A stretch of 64,000 bases of DNA, from positions 124,001-188,000 of the forward strand of contig NZ_JACJQU010000001.1 of assembly GCF_014696825.1 (NCBI RefSeq). The letters run 5' to 3'. The notes under the pieces were generated by a model. That model had not been told where the DNA came from, did no database searches, and saw only the letters and a list, made by a program, of their open reading frames with translations. Shown here one piece after another: positions 34,815 through 44,283 of this stretch. This stretch comes from Anabaena sphaerica FACHB-251 (GTDB lineage: Bacteria > Cyanobacteriota > Cyanobacteriia > Cyanobacteriales > Nostocaceae). Every line of letters begins with the position of its first letter. Within the stretch, counting starts at the first letter, position 1. The translations under genes were made by a program, and so were the position numbers.

Positions 34815-37601
34815 ATGAGCAACTACACCATATTAGAACTGTTTCGTCAGGAAGTGGAAACTAATGTTGCTATCCTGAAACAATGTCTTCCTGTATTGAA
34901 AACTCAGCCGTTCTCAATGAATGAAATTGAGCAAGCAATACAAGCGGCTCATTCCTTGTGGGGAACAACCAGCATTGTAGAAATGGAAGCAGCTGCCAAC
35001 TTAGTGCAGTTAATAAAAGATTGCTTAATTGCTGTTCAGAAACAAAGCATTACCTTGGAGATCGAAGAAATTGATACTTTACTTCATGCCAGTGATTTGC
35101 TCTTGAATATGAGTAAAGCGGCTGAAGGTAGTTTAGATAAATGGATGACAGATCACGCTTGGGATTGGAACACTACTCAGAAAAGCATTGCTAATTTAGC
35201 GACTAGGGAACAGGTAACAGGTGATAGGGAACAGGTGACAGCTGATAGAGAACAGGTAACAGATCATTATGTTTCGCCTGTCGAACTTCCAGCGATGAGT
35301 GGTAATGGTGATTCGATGATGGATTTATTCCGATTGGAGGCAGAAGCGCAAGTTACCATTTTGAATAATGGATTGCTGGCCATAGAAAACAAGCCCCAAT
35401 CAGCACAAGAATTAGAAGCTTTGATGCGGGCGGCTCATTCTATCAAAGGTGCGGCGAGAATTGTTGGCTTAGATGGGGTGGTAGAATTAGCGCACGTGAT
35501 GGAAGATTGTTTTGTAGCTGCCCAAGGCAAAACCATTATTTTAACTCCCGATGATGTAGATGTGCTATTGCAAGGGGTGGACTTACTGCAAAGTATTAGT
35601 CAATTAAATGATGCAGAATTACCAGGTTGGTTAGGACTACATCAAGTTGATTTTACGAATATCCGTGATGATGTGGCGGCAATTTTGCAACCGGAAGGTA
35701 AAAAACAGAAAGCACACACTGATTTTGACACGGATGCACGGATAGTTAATCCCCAAACACCAATCCCCAAACACCAATCCCTAGTAAAGAGTCCCCAATC
35801 ACCAATCACCAATCACCAGTCACCAGTTACTACTCGTGGGGTGGAAAATATTGCCAACAATCAAGATCGTGTGGTGCGGGTAAGTGCTGATAATTTAAAT
35901 CGGATTATGGGTTTAGCGGGGGAATCATTAATTGAGGCTAACTGGTTACAACCTTTTGCAGATTCGATGATGTCGCTCAAATCTCGGATGGTGGAAATTG
36001 CCCGCAGTTTGGAACAGTTGCAGGAATCTCTTGATCAGAATTTATATGAGCAAGAGGGGAAAGAATATTTAGCACAAGCGCGACACCAAAAACAGGAATG
36101 TCTTGATTATATAGGCGATCGCTTGAATGAATTAGAGTTATATGTGCGTCGTACTGCTAGTTTATCAGATCGTCTTTATCGGGAAGTAATTAATTCTCAC
36201 ATGAGACCTTTTGAAGATGGTTTACAAAGTTTTCCTCGCATGATTCGGGATTTGGCACGGAACTTAAATAAAAAGGTAAAATTAGAAATTATTGGTAAAT
36301 CTACACCTGTTGATCGAGATATTCTCAAAAAATTAGAAGCACCTTTAACCCATATTCTCAGAAATGCTGTCGATCATGGCATTGAACTTCCAGAAGAACG
36401 CCTTTCCTCTGGTAAATCTCCTGAAGGTACAATTCGTTTAGAAGCCTTTCATCGTGGGGGAATGTTAGCAATTACTATCAGCGATGATGGCAAAGGTATA
36501 AATCGGGAACAGTTGCGCCAGAAAATCATCAATAAGAATTTAGTAACACCAGATATGGCTGTCCAACTCTCAGATGCAGAGTTGATAGAATTTCTATTTT
36601 TACCTGGTTTCTCGACAGCACAACAGTTAACAGAAATTTCTGGACGGGGTGTAGGTTTGGATATTGCCAAAAGTATGGCACAGGAAGTAGGGGGAACTGT
36701 ACGTGCAACTTCCCAAGCTGGAAAAGGGACAAGTTTTCATTTTCAACTTCCCCTCACTTTGTCGGTAGTCAGAACACTATTAGTAGAAATTTCTGATAAA
36801 CCCTATGCTATTCCTTTAGCGCGAATTGATCAAATCGTAACTTTGGAAAGGTCAGAAATTACTGATGTAGAAAATCGTCAATATTTCACAATGAATAACC
36901 AAAATATTGGTTTAATTGCTGCCCATCAGGTGTTAGAATTACCAGCCGTAAAACAGCAAATTGGCTCAATTTCTATTGTTGTCATTAGTGACCAAAATAG
37001 TACCTATGGCTTAGTAGTAGATAAGTTTTTAGGTGAGAGAGATTTGGTTGTTAGACCGCTAGATCCGCGTTTGGGGAAAGTTCCAGATATTAGTGCTACT
37101 GCTTTATTAGGAGATGGTTCACCCATTTTGATAGTTGATATTTCCGATATTGTGCGTTCTATGGATGCCATCCTCAAAGGAGGAAAGTTATCTAAGGTGA
37201 TGATGCAAGCTGAATTAGAAACTATAAATCAACGCCGCAAAATTTTGGTAGTAGATGATTCTATTACTGTCCGAGAAATGGAACGCAAATTATTAGAAAA
37301 TCGTGGTTATCAAGTAGATACGGCTGTTAATGGTGTGGAAGGATGGAATGCGGTACGAACTAATCAATATGATTTGGTAGTTAGTGATATTGATATGCCC
37401 AGGATGAATGGAATTGAATTAGTTAAGCAAATCAAAAGTAATCCTCGTTTAAATTACTTACCTGTGATTATTATTTCTTATCGTGACAGGGAAGAAGATA
37501 GAATTCAGGGTTTAGAAGCTGGTGCAGATTATTACTTGACAAAAAGTAGTTTTCATGATGACACCTTGATTAATGCGGTGATTGATTTAATTGGTCAGTA
37601 G
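34815..37601 (+). CDS. cheA: Hybrid CheA kinase with two Hpt domains and C-terminal receiver (WspE-like)
   Basis: A 928-residue hub kinase. Hpt1 has His46 in AAHSLWGTTS, where Trp replaces the usual Lys after the His. Hpt2 has His208 in AAHSIKGAARIV, the standard form. A dimerisation region (about 370-470) is followed by the ATPase core: N box ILRNAVDHGIE (about 514-524), G1 SDDGKGI (about 556-562) and G2 GRGVGLDI (about 610-617). A CheW-like domain spans about 645-785. The receiver (about 808-928) has Asp858 in VVSDIDMP. The linkers at 131-150 and 311-340 are encoded by STRR-like heptamers. CheA-REC hybrids are typical of Wsp, Pil and related systems. Confidence 0.95.
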   Translation: MSNYTILELFRQEVETNVAILKQCLPVLKTQPFSMNEIEQAIQAAHSLWGTTSIVEMEAAANLVQLIKDCLIAVQKQSITLEIEEIDTLLHASDLLLNMSKAAEGSLDKWMTDHAWDWNTTQKSIANLATREQVTGDREQVTADREQVTDHYVSPVELPAMSGNGDSMMDLFRLEAEAQVTILNNGLLAIENKPQSAQELEALMRAAHSIKGAARIVGLDGVVELAHVMEDCFVAAQGKTIILTPDDVDVLLQGVDLLQSISQLNDAELPGWLGLHQVDFTNIRDDVAAILQPEGKKQKAHTDFDTDARIVNPQTPIPKHQSLVKSPQSPITNHQSPVTTRGVENIANNQDRVVRVSADNLNRIMGLAGESLIEANWLQPFADSMMSLKSRMVEIARSLEQLQESLDQNLYEQEGKEYLAQARHQKQECLDYIGDRLNELELYVRRTASLSDRLYREVINSHMRPFEDGLQSFPRMIRDLARNLNKKVKLEIIGKSTPVDRDILKKLEAPLTHILRNAVDHGIELPEERLSSGKSPEGTIRLEAFHRGGMLAITISDDGKGINREQLRQKIINKNLVTPDMAVQLSDAELIEFLFLPGFSTAQQLTEISGRGVGLDIAKSMAQEVGGTVRATSQAGKGTSFHFQLPLTLSVVRTLLVEISDKPYAIPLARIDQIVTLERSEITDVENRQYFTMNNQNIGLIAAHQVLELPAVKQQIGSISIVVISDQNSTYGLVVDKFLGERDLVVRPLDPRLGKVPDISATALLGDGSPILIVDISDIVRSMDAILKGGKLSKVMMQAELETINQRRKILVVDDSITVREMERKLLENRGYQVDTAVNGVEGWNAVRTNQYDLVVSDIDMPRMNGIELVKQIKSNPRLNYLPVIIISYRDREEDRIQGLEAGADYYLTKSSFHDDTLINAVIDLIGQ

Positions 37602-37685
37602 TCATTAGTTATTAGTCATTAATTAGTTGTCAGTTGGAAAAGGCAAAAGGCAAAAGGCAAGAGTTGTTAATTTTGAATTTTGAAT

Positions 37686-37742
37686 TTATTTATCCCCAGT
37701 CCCCAATCCCCAATCCCCAATCCCCAATCCCCAATCCCCTAT
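37686..37742 (+). repeat. CCCCAAT heptamer repeat before cheB
   Basis: Tandem CCCCA(G/A)T copies fill 37694-37738, immediately upstream of the cheB start codon. They leave no room for a normal Shine-Dalgarno sequence, so cheB translation may be weak or initiated without one. Confidence 0.8.
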
Positions 37743-38768
37743 ATGAAAATCGCCATTGTCAATGATACATTAGTCGCATTAAATACCCTACGGCGGATTA
37801 TCCAAGCTGTACCATATTATCAATTAATTTGGACGGCTAAAAATGGTCATGAAGCTATTAGTAAATGTCAGGTAAATCCTCCTGATTTAATATTAATGGA
37901 TTTGGTGATGCCAATGATGGATGGGGTAGAAGCAACCCACCAGATTATGAAAAATTCACCTTGTGCAATTCTTATTGTTACTAAAAATACACAAGATAAT
38001 ATTTCTAAAGTTTATGCAGCAATGGGTTACGGGGCTTTAGATGCGGTTGATACTCCAGTTATAGATACAGAAAACTTTCCCGAAATGACTGATAAGTTAC
38101 TGGGGAAAATAGCGAGAATTGCTAAGTTAATCAAGACAAGTTCCGTACCCAGCAAAATCAAGTTAGAATCTCAAAATAAACTATTGACATCTATGCAAAT
38201 AGTAGCAATTGGTTCTTCCACTGGTGGACCAAAAGCACTGGCAGCTATTTTATCAAAACTACCAGCTAATTTTAATGCTGCGATCGCTATTGTGCAGCAC
38301 GTTGATGGCAATTTTTCCAGCGGTTTTGCTGACTGGTTAAACCAGCAAACACCCTTACCAGTTAGATTAGCCGTACCAGGCGATCGCTTACAAAAAGGCA
38401 TCGTTTTAGTAGCGGGAACAAATGATCATCTCTATTTAAAACCAGATTTAACATTAGCGTATACCAAAAATCCTCTTGATTATCCTTATCGTCCTTCTGT
38501 TGATGTATTTTTCAAAAGTCTTGGCCAACATTGGAAAAATAAAGGAACGGGAATTTTACTTACAGGGATGGGTAAAGATGGTGCAGAAGGGTTAAATGCT
38601 TTAAAAATCCAAGGTTGGCATACCATTGCCCAAAATCAAGAAAGTTGCATTGTGTACGGAATGCCCAAAGCTGCTGTAGAGTTGAATGCTGCTGTTCAGA
38701 TATTGTCTTTGGAATCTATTGCAGCGAACTTATTACAAACTTTTGCCATCAAATCACATAGGAGTTAA
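37743..38768 (+). CDS. cheB: CheB receptor methylesterase / glutamine deamidase (WspF-like)
   Basis: A 341-residue protein. The ATG at 37743 is the true start, because the frame upstream to 37680 is CCCCAAT heptamer repeat translated as PNPQSPI. The receiver (about 1-120) has phospho-acceptor Asp53 in LILMDLVMP. The esterase domain has Ser159 in GSSTGGPKA, His186 in [12 protein letters not shown] and Asp279 in GMGKDGAEG, the expected catalytic triad. It counteracts CheR on the receptors. It follows cheA and occupies the WspF position. Confidence 0.94.
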   Translation: MKIAIVNDTLVALNTLRRIIQAVPYYQLIWTAKNGHEAISKCQVNPPDLILMDLVMPMMDGVEATHQIMKNSPCAILIVTKNTQDNISKVYAAMGYGALDAVDTPVIDTENFPEMTDKLLGKIARIAKLIKTSSVPSKIKLESQNKLLTSMQIVAIGSSTGGPKALAAILSKLPANFNAAIAIVQHVDGNFSSGFADWLNQQTPLPVRLAVPGDRLQKGIVLVAGTNDHLYLKPDLTLAYTKNPLDYPYRPSVDVFFKSLGQHWKNKGTGILLTGMGKDGAEGLNALKIQGWHTIAQNQESCIVYGMPKAAVELNAAVQILSLESIAANLLQTFAIKSHRS

Positions 38769-38792
38769 AATTATAAAACAACTATTACTAAC

Positions 38793-41237
38793 ATGAAACA
38801 ATTTAAGCATTTAAGCACTAAATTTCAATTACAAATAATACTCTTGCTTGTCAGCTTTGGCTCAATTTTTATGGTTGGCTGTTTAGGCTTAAGTTGGGCA
38901 AGAGAATCTCTAAAAACACAAATTTTTAATCAATTAACTAGTGTTAGAAATTCTAAATCTTACCAGATAGAATTTTATTTTCAAACCCTGCGTCACCATG
39001 TAGAAACTCTATCTGAAGATAGAATGATTGTAGAAGCCATGATTGAATTGGCTCAGGCTTTTAAAGACATTAAAAAACAAAGTATTTCCCCAGAATGGGA
39101 TAATAAAAACAGTAGTTTTTATCAAAATGAATTTTTACCCCGCCTTAGGAAATCCTTCTTGAAAGAACTTGATTTATCGGCATATAAACCATCTACTAAC
39201 GTAGCTCGTTATTTACAATATCATTATTTAGCCAATAATCCCTATCCAGTAGGTAAAAAGGATCAACTCCTAGCCGCAGCAGATGGAAGTGAGTATAGTA
39301 AGATTCATGGTAAATATCATCAACTATTTCAAAATCTGATTAAAAAATTTGGTTATTATGATTTCTTCTTGATTGATTCTTATACTAATGAGATTGTTTA
39401 TACAGTTTATAAAGAAACTGATTTTGGTGCAAGTTTAAATACAGGTAAACTGGCAGAAAGTAACTTTGCTAAATTAGTAAATACAGTTAAAGAAAATCCA
39501 AATCGGGGTGTAGTTCATATAGTAGATTATCAACCTTATCAAGCATCTTACATGGCTCCTGCTGCTTTTGTTGCTGCACCTATTTACAACGGTGAAAATT
39601 TGGTAGGTATCCTAGCAATCCAATTACCTATAGATCAAATTAACCGAGTTTTGACTAGTAATAAAAACTGGCAAAATGATGGTTTAGGAAATACCGGTGA
39701 AACCTATATGATAGGTGATGATTTATTCATGCGTTCAAATTCCCGCCTTTTACTAGAAGATAGGCAAGCTTATATCAATATCTTAAAAACACAGGGGATA
39801 TCAGATGATACTATCGGTTTAGTAGAACAGCTAGAAACTTCAATTTTCTTGCAAAAAATTAATACAGAAGCTGCTAAATTAGCTATTAAAAAACAATCAG
39901 GTACACTGATTATTGAGCAAAATTATCAAGGTAAAACCGTTCTTAGTTCTTACGCACCTTTGAAAATTGAAGGTATAAATTGGGCGATTATTTCCGAAAA
40001 AGATTTATCTGAAGCATATCAACCCATTTATAATTTACAACAAGTATTATTAATGGCTACTGCAATTTTATCATTAATAGTTGCTCTTTTAGCTAATTTT
40101 ATTGCCAATCAGTTTGTTAAACCTATTGAAGAATTAGTCAAGGTCTCCAAAACCATAGCTAATAGGGACTATGACCAACAGCAAGCTGAAGAGAAAAATG
40201 AAATAGTTAAACTACAAACGGCTTTTCAAACAGTCGCCCATAAAATTTCCGAATTAGTGAATATTTCCCAAAAAATTGCCGATGGTGATTTAACTACACC
40301 AATTGAATTATCAGAAATTAAAGATGAAATTAGCAAACTCCAAAATGCTTTTTATATGATGAATAAAGATTTAAATTCCTTAATTTTTAGTATTCAAAAC
40401 TCAGGCGTAAAAATTACAACCTCCAGTACACAAATTGCCGCTTCTGGTAAACAATTAGAAGCAACAGTTACCGAACAATTAGCATCTACAAATGAAGTGG
40501 CTGCTACTGCTCAAGAAATTGCTGCTACCTCCAGATATTTACTCAACATGATCAACAAAGTCCAAGATATAACTAAAATGACATCCACTGCCGCTAGTCA
40601 AAGCAGAGATGAATTACAAGCAATGAAAATTACTATGCAGCAGTTGATAGACGCTACCAATTCTCTCACTTCTAAATTAGATATTATGAATAAAAAAGCT
40701 AGTAATATTAATAACGTCGTAGTCACAATTAATAAATTTGCTACTCAAACAGATATTTTATCATTAAATGCAGCCATAGAAGCAGAAAAAGCAGGTCAAT
40801 ATGGTGCAGGTTTCGCAGTGGTAGCGGGAGAAATTCGGCGTTTAGCAAATCAAACTGCGATCGCTACTTTAGAAATAGACCAAATCGTTAAAGATATGCA
40901 AACAGCAGTTTATGTAGGTGTAATGGAAATGGATAAATTTACTAACTCAGTTAATAATAGTGCGAAACAAGTGAATTTAATTAGTAATCAAATTGGTAAA
41001 GTTATTAATCAAGTTGAAAGCTTACCACCACAGTTTGAACAAGTCTGTGAAAGTATGGAAGAACAGTCTCAAGGAGCAATACAAATTAGTGAAGCCATGT
41101 CACAATTAAGCGAAGCTTATGAGCAAACAGTTGATGCACTGCGAGAAACTAATAATGCTTTAGAAGAATTAGAAGATGCAGCACAATTATTAAAAGCAGA
41201 AACTTCTCGATTTCAAGTTTCAGGGAATGGGGAATAG
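38793..41237 (+). CDS. Methyl-accepting receptor with Cache-like sensor domain and tandem HAMP (second MCP)
   Basis: An 814-residue receptor. TM1 is at about 13-33, and a large extracytoplasmic domain (about 40-415) shows double-Cache features (YYDFFLIDSYTNEIVYTVYK, then GNTGETYMIGDDLFMRSNSR). TM2 is at about 417-440. Tandem HAMP units follow, then a signalling domain with tip [20 protein letters not shown]. The cytoplasmic half is closely similar to the first MCP over more than 300 residues, while the sensor halves are unrelated. Cache domains usually bind small ligands. Canonical Wsp operons carry one receptor, so this is an addition. Confidence 0.93.
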   Translation: MKQFKHLSTKFQLQIILLLVSFGSIFMVGCLGLSWARESLKTQIFNQLTSVRNSKSYQIEFYFQTLRHHVETLSEDRMIVEAMIELAQAFKDIKKQSISPEWDNKNSSFYQNEFLPRLRKSFLKELDLSAYKPSTNVARYLQYHYLANNPYPVGKKDQLLAAADGSEYSKIHGKYHQLFQNLIKKFGYYDFFLIDSYTNEIVYTVYKETDFGASLNTGKLAESNFAKLVNTVKENPNRGVVHIVDYQPYQASYMAPAAFVAAPIYNGENLVGILAIQLPIDQINRVLTSNKNWQNDGLGNTGETYMIGDDLFMRSNSRLLLEDRQAYINILKTQGISDDTIGLVEQLETSIFLQKINTEAAKLAIKKQSGTLIIEQNYQGKTVLSSYAPLKIEGINWAIISEKDLSEAYQPIYNLQQVLLMATAILSLIVALLANFIANQFVKPIEELVKVSKTIANRDYDQQQAEEKNEIVKLQTAFQTVAHKISELVNISQKIADGDLTTPIELSEIKDEISKLQNAFYMMNKDLNSLIFSIQNSGVKITTSSTQIAASGKQLEATVTEQLASTNEVAATAQEIAATSRYLLNMINKVQDITKMTSTAASQSRDELQAMKITMQQLIDATNSLTSKLDIMNKKASNINNVVVTINKFATQTDILSLNAAIEAEKAGQYGAGFAVVAGEIRRLANQTAIATLEIDQIVKDMQTAVYVGVMEMDKFTNSVNNSAKQVNLISNQIGKVINQVESLPPQFEQVCESMEEQSQGAIQISEAMSQLSEAYEQTVDALRETNNALEELEDAAQLLKAETSRFQVSGNGE

Positions 41238-41277
41238 GTGACAGATGATAAATTACAGGTGACAGTAAGAAGGGAAT

Positions 41278-42789
41278 ATGGAAGAAAAAATTACAGTTTT
41301 ATTAATAGACGATCAATCTATCATCGGTGAAGCTATTCATCGAATGCTCAAGCCAGAAAATGATATCATTTTTCACTACTGTAACGACCCCACCAAAGCC
41401 ATTAAAGTTGCTAAAGAATGTCAACCTACAGTCATTCTTCAAGACTTAGTAATGCCACAAATGGAAGGGTTATTATTAGTCAAGTTTTTACGTTCTAGAG
41501 ATTGTCATACCGCCAATATTCCTCTTATTGTTCTTTCCAGCAAAGAAGAACCGACCATTAAAGCTAAAGCATTTGAATTAGGGGCAAATGATTACTTGGT
41601 CAAATTGCCCAATGCAATGGAATTAATAGCCCGTATTCGTTATCATTCCAAGGCTTATGTTAACTTTCTTAAACGTCAAGAAGCCGAAGCTTTATTTAAA
41701 GCCGAAATTATGCGTCAAGCAGCATATATTGAGCAGGTTAGCAAGGTGACAACTGCCGCTTTTGATGTGGAAAGAGATGCTTTTCAACCAGATATTTTAG
41801 AAGAAGTTGTTAAACGTAGTGACGAACTAGGACAATTAGCCAGAGTGTTTACTAATATGGTAAAAACAGTCAAAACTAGGGAAAAAGAACTCACTAAGGC
41901 TAACAGCCAGTTAGAGTCTTTATTAAAAGCTTACGGGCGGTTTGTACCTCATGAATATCTACGTTTTCTCCGTAAAGAAAGCATTACCGATGTGCAACTG
42001 GGTGATCATGTTAGTAAAATTATGGCTGTCATGTTTAGTGATATTCGTTCTTTTACTACCTTTGCTGAAGGAATGACACCCCAGGATAACTTTAATTTTG
42101 TTAATGCTTACCTAAAACGAGTTAGTCCCGAAATTCGCAACAATTACGGACTGATAGTAAAATTTTTAGGTGATGGAATGATGGCTGTTTTTCCTGATGG
42201 TGCTGATGATGCTATAGCTGCTAGTATTTCTCAGCTAAAACAGGTAGAAGAATATAATAAAAACCGTGTAAAAAAGGGCTATTTGCCTATTAAAATTGGC
42301 ATTGGTATTCATGTGGGAAATATGATGTTAGGAATGGTTGGGGAAGAAAGCAGAATCCAGGGTGATGCTTTATCTGATAATGTGAATTTAACTGCTCGTT
42401 TGGAAGGATTGACAAAATTTTATGGTGTCTCTTTATTGATTTCTGAACAAGCATTAGACAATCTTAGTAACTCTGATAAATATCAAATTCGCTTTTTAGA
42501 TCGGGTAGTTGTTAAAGGTAGAAGTGAACCAATTTCTGTTTATGAAGTATTAGATGCAGAGATTGATACAGTGAGATTTGTGAAACTGCAAACTCAGCCG
42601 GATTTTGAGCATGGTTTAGAATATTATCGTCAAGGGGATTTTGAGAAAGCCAAAGATTATTTTGAGAAAGTTTTAGCCATAAATGCTGTTGATAAAACCG
42701 CAGATTTATATTTAAGTCGGGTGAATTATATGATACAAAATGGTAAGCCAGAAAATTGGGATGGTGTTTGGCAATTTACCGAAAAATAA
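41278..42789 (+). CDS. Response regulator with class III adenylate cyclase and TPR
   Basis: A 503-residue output protein. The receiver (1-125) has Asp56 in VILQDLVMPQ and Lys109 in DYLVKLPN, an arrangement much like WspR. A HAMP-like coiled linker follows (about 150-220). The cyclase domain (about 245-410) has metal ligands Asp255 (FSDIRSFT) and Asp299 (KFLGDGMMAVF), purine-selecting Lys295 and Asp367 (SDNVNLTAR), and transition-state Asn370 and Arg374. Lys/Asp at these places indicates ATP, hence cAMP. TPR-like helices (FEHGLEYYRQGDFEKAKDYFEK) end the protein. It is the last gene of the operon. Confidence 0.92.
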   Translation: MEEKITVLLIDDQSIIGEAIHRMLKPENDIIFHYCNDPTKAIKVAKECQPTVILQDLVMPQMEGLLLVKFLRSRDCHTANIPLIVLSSKEEPTIKAKAFELGANDYLVKLPNAMELIARIRYHSKAYVNFLKRQEAEALFKAEIMRQAAYIEQVSKVTTAAFDVERDAFQPDILEEVVKRSDELGQLARVFTNMVKTVKTREKELTKANSQLESLLKAYGRFVPHEYLRFLRKESITDVQLGDHVSKIMAVMFSDIRSFTTFAEGMTPQDNFNFVNAYLKRVSPEIRNNYGLIVKFLGDGMMAVFPDGADDAIAASISQLKQVEEYNKNRVKKGYLPIKIGIGIHVGNMMLGMVGEESRIQGDALSDNVNLTARLEGLTKFYGVSLLISEQALDNLSNSDKYQIRFLDRVVVKGRSEPISVYEVLDAEIDTVRFVKLQTQPDFEHGLEYYRQGDFEKAKDYFEKVLAINAVDKTADLYLSRVNYMIQNGKPENWDGVWQFTEK

Positions 42790-42855
42790 GGATGCCGATT
42801 GTAGAGGTAGAGGTTATTCTAGAAATGGAGATACAGCGTATTGTAGGTAAATAAT

Positions 42856-44211
42856 ATGGAATCTCTAGATATAAAATGGATTCGTTCTCAATTTCCAGCG
42901 TTAACTCAAACCATTAACGGACAACCAGCTATTTTTTTCGATGGTCCTGGTGGAACTCAAGTACCGGGTGCGGTGTTAGATGGGATCAGTGATTATTTAG
43001 TTAGGTCGAATGCTAATGCTCATGGGTATTTTGCTACCAGTGCGCGAACTGATGCGGTAATTAATTCTGCACGAGCAGCGATCGCAGATTTTTTAGGATG
43101 CGATAATGATGAGGTGGTATTCGGTGCGAATATGACTACTCTCACTTTTAGTGTGAGTCGTGCTATTGCTAGAGAACTGCAACCAGGTGATGAAATTCTT
43201 GTTACCAAACTTGACCATGCAGCTAATGTTTCCCCTTGGTATGCTTTAGAAGAAAAGGGTGTAAATGTTCGCGTTGTGGATATTAATGTTGATGATTGCA
43301 CCCTAGATTTAAATGATTTAGCAGCAAAAATCAATCCCCGCACAAAATTAGTAGCGGTGACTTATGCTTCTAACGCTGTAGGAACAATTAATGATATCGC
43401 CAAAATAGTTAAATTAGCTCATGCTGTTGGTGCTTTGGTTTTTGTGGATGCTGTGCATTATGCTCCCCATGCACCTATTAATGTCCATCATTTAGATTGT
43501 GATTTTCTAGTTTGTTCCGCTTATAAATTCTTTGCTCCCCACGTTGGGATTTTATATGGAAAAAGAGAACATTTAGAGAGATTTTCTCCTGATAAAGTTA
43601 GACCTGCATCTAATGAAGTTCCATCAAAATGGGAAACTGGAACTTTAAATCATGAAGGTTTAGCGGGATTGGTAGCAACAATTAATTATTTAGCAAAGTT
43701 AGGTTGTCACGTATCTCCAACTTTAGATAATGAATTACTTGATTCTTTAATAGAAGCGGATAGAGAAGGTTTAACTACTTTTCATTGTCCCCGGTTTCTG
43801 ACTTCACCTGAACAACCAAGCCATGAATTAGCATCTGCTTATCACAGTCGTCGTGCGGCTTTAGTAGCTGCAATGTCAGCTATTCAACAATATGAAAGAG
43901 AATTAAGTAAAAAGCTGATTTCTGGGTTGTTAGAAATTCCTGATGTAACGGTTTATGGTATTACTGAACCTAGCCGTTTTGTGTGGAGAACTCCAACAGT
44001 TTCTATCCGCATTCAGGGAAAAACATCGGTAGATGTAGCGAAGATGTTAGGAGAAAAAGGCATCTTTACTTGGCATGGTAATTTTTATGCTATTGAACTC
44101 ACAGAAAGATTAGGTGTAGAAACATCTGGGGGCTTTCTGAGAATTGGATTAGCACACTATAATACTGGGGAAGAAATTAATCAATTTTTACAAGTTTTGC
44201 AGGAAGTTTGA
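42856..44211 (+). CDS. Class V aminotransferase, cysteine desulfurase-like (VC1184 family)
   Basis: A 451-residue PLP enzyme. FFDGPGGTQVPGAVLDGISDYL near the start and ANAHGYFATSARTD are the signature of the VC1184-type cysteine desulfurase-like family. The PLP Lys is in LVCSAYKFFAPHVGILYG (about 215-232), and the cofactor Asp/His lie in VFVDAVHYAPHAP. No Cys-loop typical of IscS/SufS is evident near the expected place, so desulfurase activity is unproven. It follows the chemosensory operon on the same strand after 66 bases and ends at a strong terminator. Confidence 0.85.
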   Translation: MESLDIKWIRSQFPALTQTINGQPAIFFDGPGGTQVPGAVLDGISDYLVRSNANAHGYFATSARTDAVINSARAAIADFLGCDNDEVVFGANMTTLTFSVSRAIARELQPGDEILVTKLDHAANVSPWYALEEKGVNVRVVDINVDDCTLDLNDLAAKINPRTKLVAVTYASNAVGTINDIAKIVKLAHAVGALVFVDAVHYAPHAPINVHHLDCDFLVCSAYKFFAPHVGILYGKREHLERFSPDKVRPASNEVPSKWETGTLNHEGLAGLVATINYLAKLGCHVSPTLDNELLDSLIEADREGLTTFHCPRFLTSPEQPSHELASAYHSRRAALVAAMSAIQQYERELSKKLISGLLEIPDVTVYGITEPSRFVWRTPTVSIRIQGKTSVDVAKMLGEKGIFTWHGNFYAIELTERLGVETSGGFLRIGLAHYNTGEEINQFLQVLQEV

Positions 44212-44244
44212 AAACTTATGACTTAGAAAAAAGGGTTTTCAAAG

Positions 44245-44273
44245 CCTCTCTCTTGCAAGGAGAGAGGTTTTTT
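44245..44273 (+). terminator. Rho-independent terminator
   Basis: CCTCTCTC pairs with GAGAGAGG around a 7-base loop, followed directly by six T residues (44268-44273). The preceding AAAAAAGGG stretch provides a weaker A side, so it may act in both directions between the convergent aminotransferase and psbA genes. Confidence 0.85.
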
Positions 44274-44283
44274 AGTCACCCTC

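Noticed and set aside
41278-42789. Diguanylate cyclase output of the Wsp-like operon
   Set aside because: There is no GG(D/E)EF motif. The domain has class III nucleotide cyclase residues instead.
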